Of a DNA stretch of 64,000 nt, positions 59,773 through 64,000 are shown in pieces. The position numbers and the translations under genes are program-made. Source of the stretch: Arthrinium phaeospermum. Lineage: Eukaryota; Ascomycota; Sordariomycetes; Amphisphaeriales; Apiosporaceae. How positions within the stretch are numbered: position 1 is the first letter of the stretch; each line of letters starts with the position of its first letter. A model generated the notes under the pieces. The model was not told where the DNA came from and made no database searches. It saw only the letters and a list, made by a program, of their open reading frames with translations. The DNA is taken from the NCBI GenBank assembly GCA_006503535.1, contig QYRS01000012.1:1178001-1242000 (forward strand). The letters are read 5' to 3'.

Positions 59773-62175
59773 ATGCAAAAGCGCAACCCCCCGACAGCGC
59801 CCATATTCGCTAAACCCCCGGCTCCCGCGCTGCCCTCGAGTTCGATCCCGTCTTCCTCGCCAGCGTTCGGTACGCCTGCTCACACATTGAAGCCCTTCGT
59901 GCCGCCACCGCCCAAAGCCAGTATCTTGCCGATTCTCCTGCCGCCCGCGACCCTACGGCCACTGGCATTTCGCACCTTTACCAAGAAGCACAGCCTGACA
60001 CTCACCTCGTCTGCCTTGCAAGAGCTAGCGACCTTCATTGGAAGGCACTGTGGCTCAGGATGGCGCGAAGAAGGCTTGGCAGAGAAAGTGCTGGAGGAAG
60101 CCGCTAAGGGCTGGAAGAACCGCAATGGAGGCGTCATTGTGGACGGCGCGAGCTCGGAGCTCAAAGAGATACTCAAGACGCTCGAGGGGAACATGACTGG
60201 GGGCAGGATAGTGACTGGCCGAGAGCTCAGCCGGCAAAACAGCTTGGCAATAGAGCCTCTTCAGGAATCCGATTTCTCCAATACTCGACTAGGAATACGG
60301 CCCAACAAAAGTCTCACGAGAGATGACAGCCAACAAAGTTTCGGCATGTCGAGCTTGGGCATGGAGGAAGAAGATACCAATAACGACGAAGAAGACGCCA
60401 AGGACCCCAGGAAATGGCTGAAGGTCGTCAGCGCTTACGAGCAACCACGGATGCTATACAATATCAACAAGAAGCACTTCGAGAGAGACCCTTCGAAACC
60501 TTCCTTGATGCCATCGGCCTCTCACAAAACAACCCTCTTCAGGAACAGGTACAATGTCATCCACCAGAGGCTGCTGCGGAACGAATCTTTCCAGACATCA
60601 GCCGTCGCGGCTGCTAGAGGGCCGGGGGCCGGGTTGCAGAGATCGTCCTCTTCTGCTCTGACATCACAACAAACGCACAAAATCACGCCAATAGCAAACT
60701 TACTGGGACGTCATGGCACTCACCATATGTTGTTAGGACTGCTGTCAATAGCACCTACTGGCACATTAACGATCAACGACCTTACGGGAGCTATCTCGCT
60801 AGATGTTACGCATGCAGTATCTGTTCCCGAAGACTCTGCTTGGTTTACCCCTGGTATGGTTGTCTTAGTCGATGGTCTTTACGAAGAGGAGGAAGAGTCT
60901 ACCGGCAAAGGTCTTGGTGGAAGTAATGGCATCGGTGGCATTATTGGTGGCCGATTCCAATGCTTCTTCATCGGTCAACCTCCCTGCGAAAAGCGCAAGG
61001 TGACGCTTGGCGTGAGCGGACCAGATGGCAATCAGGACCACACCATAGGAGGTGGGTTCGGCTGGATCGACTTTCTGGGAGTTGGAAGTGAGAGAGCCGT
61101 CGGTCAAAAGATGCGGAGACTCGAGCGCCGCATGCTACAGCCCGCAACCCAAGATCCAGATACGCCCGGCCGAGGCCGGGTTATCATTCTTGGCGAGTTC
61201 AATCTTGACCAGCCCCGCGCTCTGCAGGCCCTGCACAAGATCCTCACCATCTACTCGACGGAGCCCGAGGGCACATCTCCGATGACCTTCGTCCTCACGG
61301 GTAACTTTACCCAGCATGCGATAATGGCAGGGGGTGGTGCCAGTGGCGGCAGCGTAGAATACAAGGAGTACTTCGACTCCTTGGCATCTGTCATGGCCGA
61401 GTTCCCGACTTTACTACAATCGTCCACCTTTGTGTTCGTACCTGGTGACAATGACGGCTGGGCATCCAGTTTCTCTGCCGGCGCCGCGGTGCCGCTTCCT
61501 CGGAAGGCTGTGCCCGAGATGTTCACGAGCCGCATACGGAGAGCCATCGCCTCTGCCAACTCCGAAGGCGGGGTGAAGCACGGCGGCGAGGCCATCTGGA
61601 CCACGAACCCAGCCCGGCTGTCGGTCTTTGGTCCGGCGCACGAGATGGTGCTCTTCCGGGATGACATGTCTGCTCGACTGCGGCGGACCGCGGTGCGGCT
61701 CAAGACATCGAAGCCGAACTACGAGGAAGCAGAAGAGGAGGAAGAGGACCCGGCCACTTTGAACGATGACGACATCGAGATGGCGCCGAGTGGCAGTGCC
61801 CTGGATGACCAGGCACCCGCCGAGGAGGCCATGGATGTCGACTCGGCGCCCCCCAAGTCCACGGCCCCCGGGGTGCCGTACGACGTGCAGGCGGCCCGGA
61901 AACTCGTCAAGACGATCCTGGACCAGGGCTACCTGGCGCCCTTCCGGCAGCAGATCCGCCCGGTGCACTGGGACTACTCGTCGGCCATGCAGCTGTATCC
62001 GCTGCCGACCTCCATGGTGCTGGTCGACGCCACTGCCCCGCCGTTCTGCGTCACGTACGAGGGCTGCCACGTCATGAATCCCGGCACCGTGCTGGTAGCT
62101 GGGCGGCGAGGCGTGGGGAGATGGATAGAGTATACGTTGGGCGGCACCGGCAAACTCCGGGAGTGCCTGTTTTAG
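59773..62175 (+). CDS. DPB2: DNA polymerase epsilon subunit B (DPB2)
   Basis: Single exon, 800 aa, start AAAATGCAAAAG. The second-largest subunit of the leading-strand polymerase; it has an inactive calcineurin-like phosphoesterase fold and an OB domain. Seen: N-terminal helical domain (LRPLAFRTFTKKHSLTLTSS to ELKEILKTLEG), the KWLKVVSAYEQPRMLYNINK block, FRNRYNVIHQRLLRN, an OB segment (THHMLLGLLSIAPTGTLTIN, SVPEDSAWFTPGMVVLVDGL), the phosphoesterase part VIILGEFNLDQPRALQALHK, FVLTGNFTQ, FVFVPGDNDGW, and the C-terminal INPARLSVFGP-like TNPARLSVFGPAHEMVLFRD. An acidic linker (EEAEEEEEDPATLNDDDIEM) is inserted near 61725. Complete; the tail ends YTLGGTGKLRECLF. Confidence 0.94.
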   Translation: MQKRNPPTAPIFAKPPAPALPSSSIPSSSPAFGTPAHTLKPFVPPPPKASILPILLPPATLRPLAFRTFTKKHSLTLTSSALQELATFIGRHCGSGWREEGLAEKVLEEAAKGWKNRNGGVIVDGASSELKEILKTLEGNMTGGRIVTGRELSRQNSLAIEPLQESDFSNTRLGIRPNKSLTRDDSQQSFGMSSLGMEEEDTNNDEEDAKDPRKWLKVVSAYEQPRMLYNINKKHFERDPSKPSLMPSASHKTTLFRNRYNVIHQRLLRNESFQTSAVAAARGPGAGLQRSSSSALTSQQTHKITPIANLLGRHGTHHMLLGLLSIAPTGTLTINDLTGAISLDVTHAVSVPEDSAWFTPGMVVLVDGLYEEEEESTGKGLGGSNGIGGIIGGRFQCFFIGQPPCEKRKVTLGVSGPDGNQDHTIGGGFGWIDFLGVGSERAVGQKMRRLERRMLQPATQDPDTPGRGRVIILGEFNLDQPRALQALHKILTIYSTEPEGTSPMTFVLTGNFTQHAIMAGGGASGGSVEYKEYFDSLASVMAEFPTLLQSSTFVFVPGDNDGWASSFSAGAAVPLPRKAVPEMFTSRIRRAIASANSEGGVKHGGEAIWTTNPARLSVFGPAHEMVLFRDDMSARLRRTAVRLKTSKPNYEEAEEEEEDPATLNDDDIEMAPSGSALDDQAPAEEAMDVDSAPPKSTAPGVPYDVQAARKLVKTILDQGYLAPFRQQIRPVHWDYSSAMQLYPLPTSMVLVDATAPPFCVTYEGCHVMNPGTVLVAGRRGVGRWIEYTLGGTGKLRECLF

Positions 62176-62604
62176 AGCTCAGACGGGCGAGTCTGGGGTT
62201 TTGCATAGAAGACGTATTGATGAATATAATGACAGCATGGTATATACATGTAGGTGTTTCTGCACTATTGTATGTGAGAATAATCGGGTTCTGGCATTGA
62301 TGATACATAGAGAAAGGATATTTTGAACATCAAGTTAGTTTCTATTACACCAGCGGCCTCCTTTGCTTCTGACTAAGACCGCCAGCTAGGGGCAGTGGGG
62401 TATGTAGTAAGCTGGGAGCTTGGGGTGCTGGCCAATCACGTTCGCAAATCACATTTGTCAGCTTCCTGGGCGTATTCGATCCCTTTGCATATCTCATTCC
62501 CCTGGGCCGCAGTGTTGTTTCCTATCTATATACGAGGTTTGGTTGATCAACCTTAGGCTTCTCAATATACCAATCATACCAACAGATGTTGCACCGCTAC
62601 CACG
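62176..62604. other. Intergenic, DPB2 3' flank and transcription-factor promoter
   Basis: 429 bp, AT-rich near 62215-62240. No gene. Confidence 0.5.
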
Positions 62605-64000
62605 ATGGAGAATCTGTCGCGACGAAAAGTAAGGAGCAGCCCTCATATCCTCACTGGCCCACCACCCATGCTAATCGTATAAGCAGGCATGTACGTTAAC
62701 TCATATACATCGGGTGGGAATCTGTTAGATAGAACAAAGACTCATCATTGCTCGATATAGGCGATACTTGCTATAGTCGCAAGATCAAATGTGACATGGC
62801 CAAGCCAGTCTGCTCCAACTGTCAGCTGTATAAGGTCCGATGCACCACCACGCTCATACGGAGGCGGGCGATGGCCCCGAAGCTGAAGCCGCCTGCAGAT
62901 GTGCCACCGCCGGAGCGGGAACCAAGGTCCCACCACACATCCACAAACAACAATGAGAGCCTCGAGGCTCGTCTCAAGGGGATCGAGGCCAGGCTCGACT
63001 CCCTGGGTGCGTCTTCTGCAGGAGGAGACGCGTCGCTAGCGTCGCTGCTGGGTTACCCGCCTGTCATCAACCCCCATGATTTCAGCTCCAGTGTGGATAT
63101 GGGTATGCTAGAGACCCCGGGTGACTCCGAGCCAGTAGTACTAGGAAACGGCGGCGGCGGCGGCAGCAGCAGCCACGCTTCTTACGCGGCAGGCGGCTTC
63201 TTCCCCGAGCTGCCGCCACTCCACGAGGCTTTACCCGTTATCGAGTGTTACTTCCAGGACTTTAACAGCATCTTGCCCCTACACCACCAGCCCACCTTCA
63301 TGAGGCTCCTCCACCGGTGTTACTCCAGCGGCGGCGGCGGGGTCGAGCAACATCAACAACAGCGGCGGAAGGTAGAGCTCGCTCTCGTCCACTCCGTCCT
63401 CGCCATCGGGTACCGGCTCCGGCCGAACGTCTCCGACGACACCACTTTCATCACGGGCGGCGGTGGCGCTGCTATGCCGAACCCCTTCGCCGAGGATAAA
63501 AGCCAGCAGTACCTGCGGGACTGCGGGCGGCTCCTCCACGACCTCGTCACCCGGGACGAGGATACGCTGGGGATACAGGCCCTTCTCGCCATGGTCGTGC
63601 TGCACCTGGCCAACGGCGACGAAAAGCCGGCTTCGATGCTGATTAGCGCGGCCATGCGGCTGGCGCACAGTCTGCAGCTGCACACGAGTGCTTCCGATGT
63701 GTCCTTCCCGCTCCACGAGGCGCAGCAGCGGCACAATATCTTTTGGATATGCTATTGTCTTGACAAGGTATGGGGAAGGAGAAGTTTATGCCGTCTTTGG
63801 TACAAACATGGGTGACTCGGTGCTTACAATAATATCCCTTGCTTAGGATACCAGCCTAAGAACCATCACGCCATCGGTGCAGCTGGACGACGATATCGAC
63901 CTGGGCCTCCCGGGCACTACCTCATCTTGCGAATGCGTATCCCCGGAGAACATGTTCGGCATAATGGAGGAGGAGGTACGACCGCCGCCGCCGTTCCACT
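62605..64000 (+). CDS. Zn2Cys6 transcription factor with Fungal_trans domain, 3' partial
   Basis: Exons: 62605-62628, 62687-62690 (four bases), 62761-63767, 63847 to beyond the window. Introns are 58, 70 and 79 nt, all GT..AG. Only with the 4-nt exon does the frame give an ideal zinc cluster: MENLSRRKAC-DTC-YSRKIKC, then PVCSNCQLYKVRC, i.e. Cys 10, 13, 20, 27, 30, 37 with spacing 2-6-6-2-6. A coiled linker (ESLEARLKGIEARLDSLG) serves dimerisation. The middle homology region follows from about 63210 (LPPLHEALPVIECYFQDFNS, LPLHHQPTFMRLLHR, FWICYCLDK, DTSLRTITPSVQLDDDIDLG). Nuclear DNA-binding regulator; target genes unknown. No biosynthetic genes are seen on this side of the window. Confidence 0.88.
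62687..62690 (+). other. 4-nt microexon (GCAT) of the Zn2Cys6 gene
   Basis: Flanked by AAGCAG on the left and GTACGT on the right. It supplies Ala9 and the first base of the codon of Cys10, the first zinc ligand. The left intron has a CTAATC branch site. Retaining the left intron meets a stop; skipping the microexon shifts the frame. Confidence 0.7.

Overview
The window is nuclear DNA of a filamentous ascomycete (Pezizomycotina, most likely a Sordariomycete). The evidence is genes split by short introns (about 50-270 nt) with GT..AG ends and CTAAC/CTGAC-like branch sites, purine-ATGG start contexts, long intergenic stretches, a Zn2Cys6 regulator, a fungal SNF1 kinase, a TPR/F-box protein of the Pof3/Dia2 type, and an AT-rich island with a RIP-like composition. 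It is not prokaryotic: I see no operons, CRISPR array or Shine-Dalgarno logic, and I recognised no tRNA or rRNA gene.

Layout. 1-2069 (+) TPR/F-box/LRR gene, cut at the left edge. 2910-5816 (-) TinA/ADIP-like coiled-coil protein with two reading-frame breaks. 6549-7937 (-) serine beta-lactamase-like hydrolase. 8643-10914 (-) RTF1. 11742-12637 (+) COQ7. 13375-13944 (-) NCE102-type MARVEL protein. 13945-18933 is gene-poor. 18934-20530 (+) pepsin-type protease without a signal peptide, with a minisatellite-filled intron. 20531-24484 is gene-poor. 24485-25014 (+) small conserved protein with one frame break. 26176-28420 (-) Btz/CASC3-like protein broken by many one-base deletions and an imperfect tandem duplication. 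28421-33535 is gene-poor, with a possible unrecognised gene at 30251-31135. 33536-36295 (+) NBR1-type autophagy receptor. 37357-38650 (+) ERV41/ERGIC2. 39554-42867 (-) large FUSC/ArAE-like membrane protein. 44042-44527 (+) small conserved protein. 47333-49713 (+) transketolase. 50086-51734 (-) indoleamine 2,3-dioxygenase. About 52560-53095 is an AT-rich RIP-like island, lying between two copies of a 23-bp near-palindrome. 54020-56476 (-) SNF1 kinase. 58446-59302 (-) conserved, probably mitochondrial protein, divergent from 59773-62175 (+) DPB2 across a promoter with an MCB box. 62605 to the right edge (+) Zn2Cys6 transcription factor whose first zinc ligand is built through a 4-nt microexon.

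The genes are mostly conserved housekeeping functions: transcription elongation (RTF1), ubiquinone synthesis (COQ7), the pentose phosphate pathway (transketolase), tryptophan/NAD metabolism (IDO), energy signalling (SNF1), ER-Golgi recycling (ERV41), eisosome/plasma membrane organisation (NCE102), DNA replication (DPB2) and selective autophagy (NBR1). I see no biosynthetic cluster and no convincing novel multi-gene system. The most useful observations are: every frame break found (ten) is explained by a missing single base, which points to consensus error rather than gene death; the 4-nt microexon; the RIP-like island and its bordering palindromes; and the MCB element upstream of DPB2.
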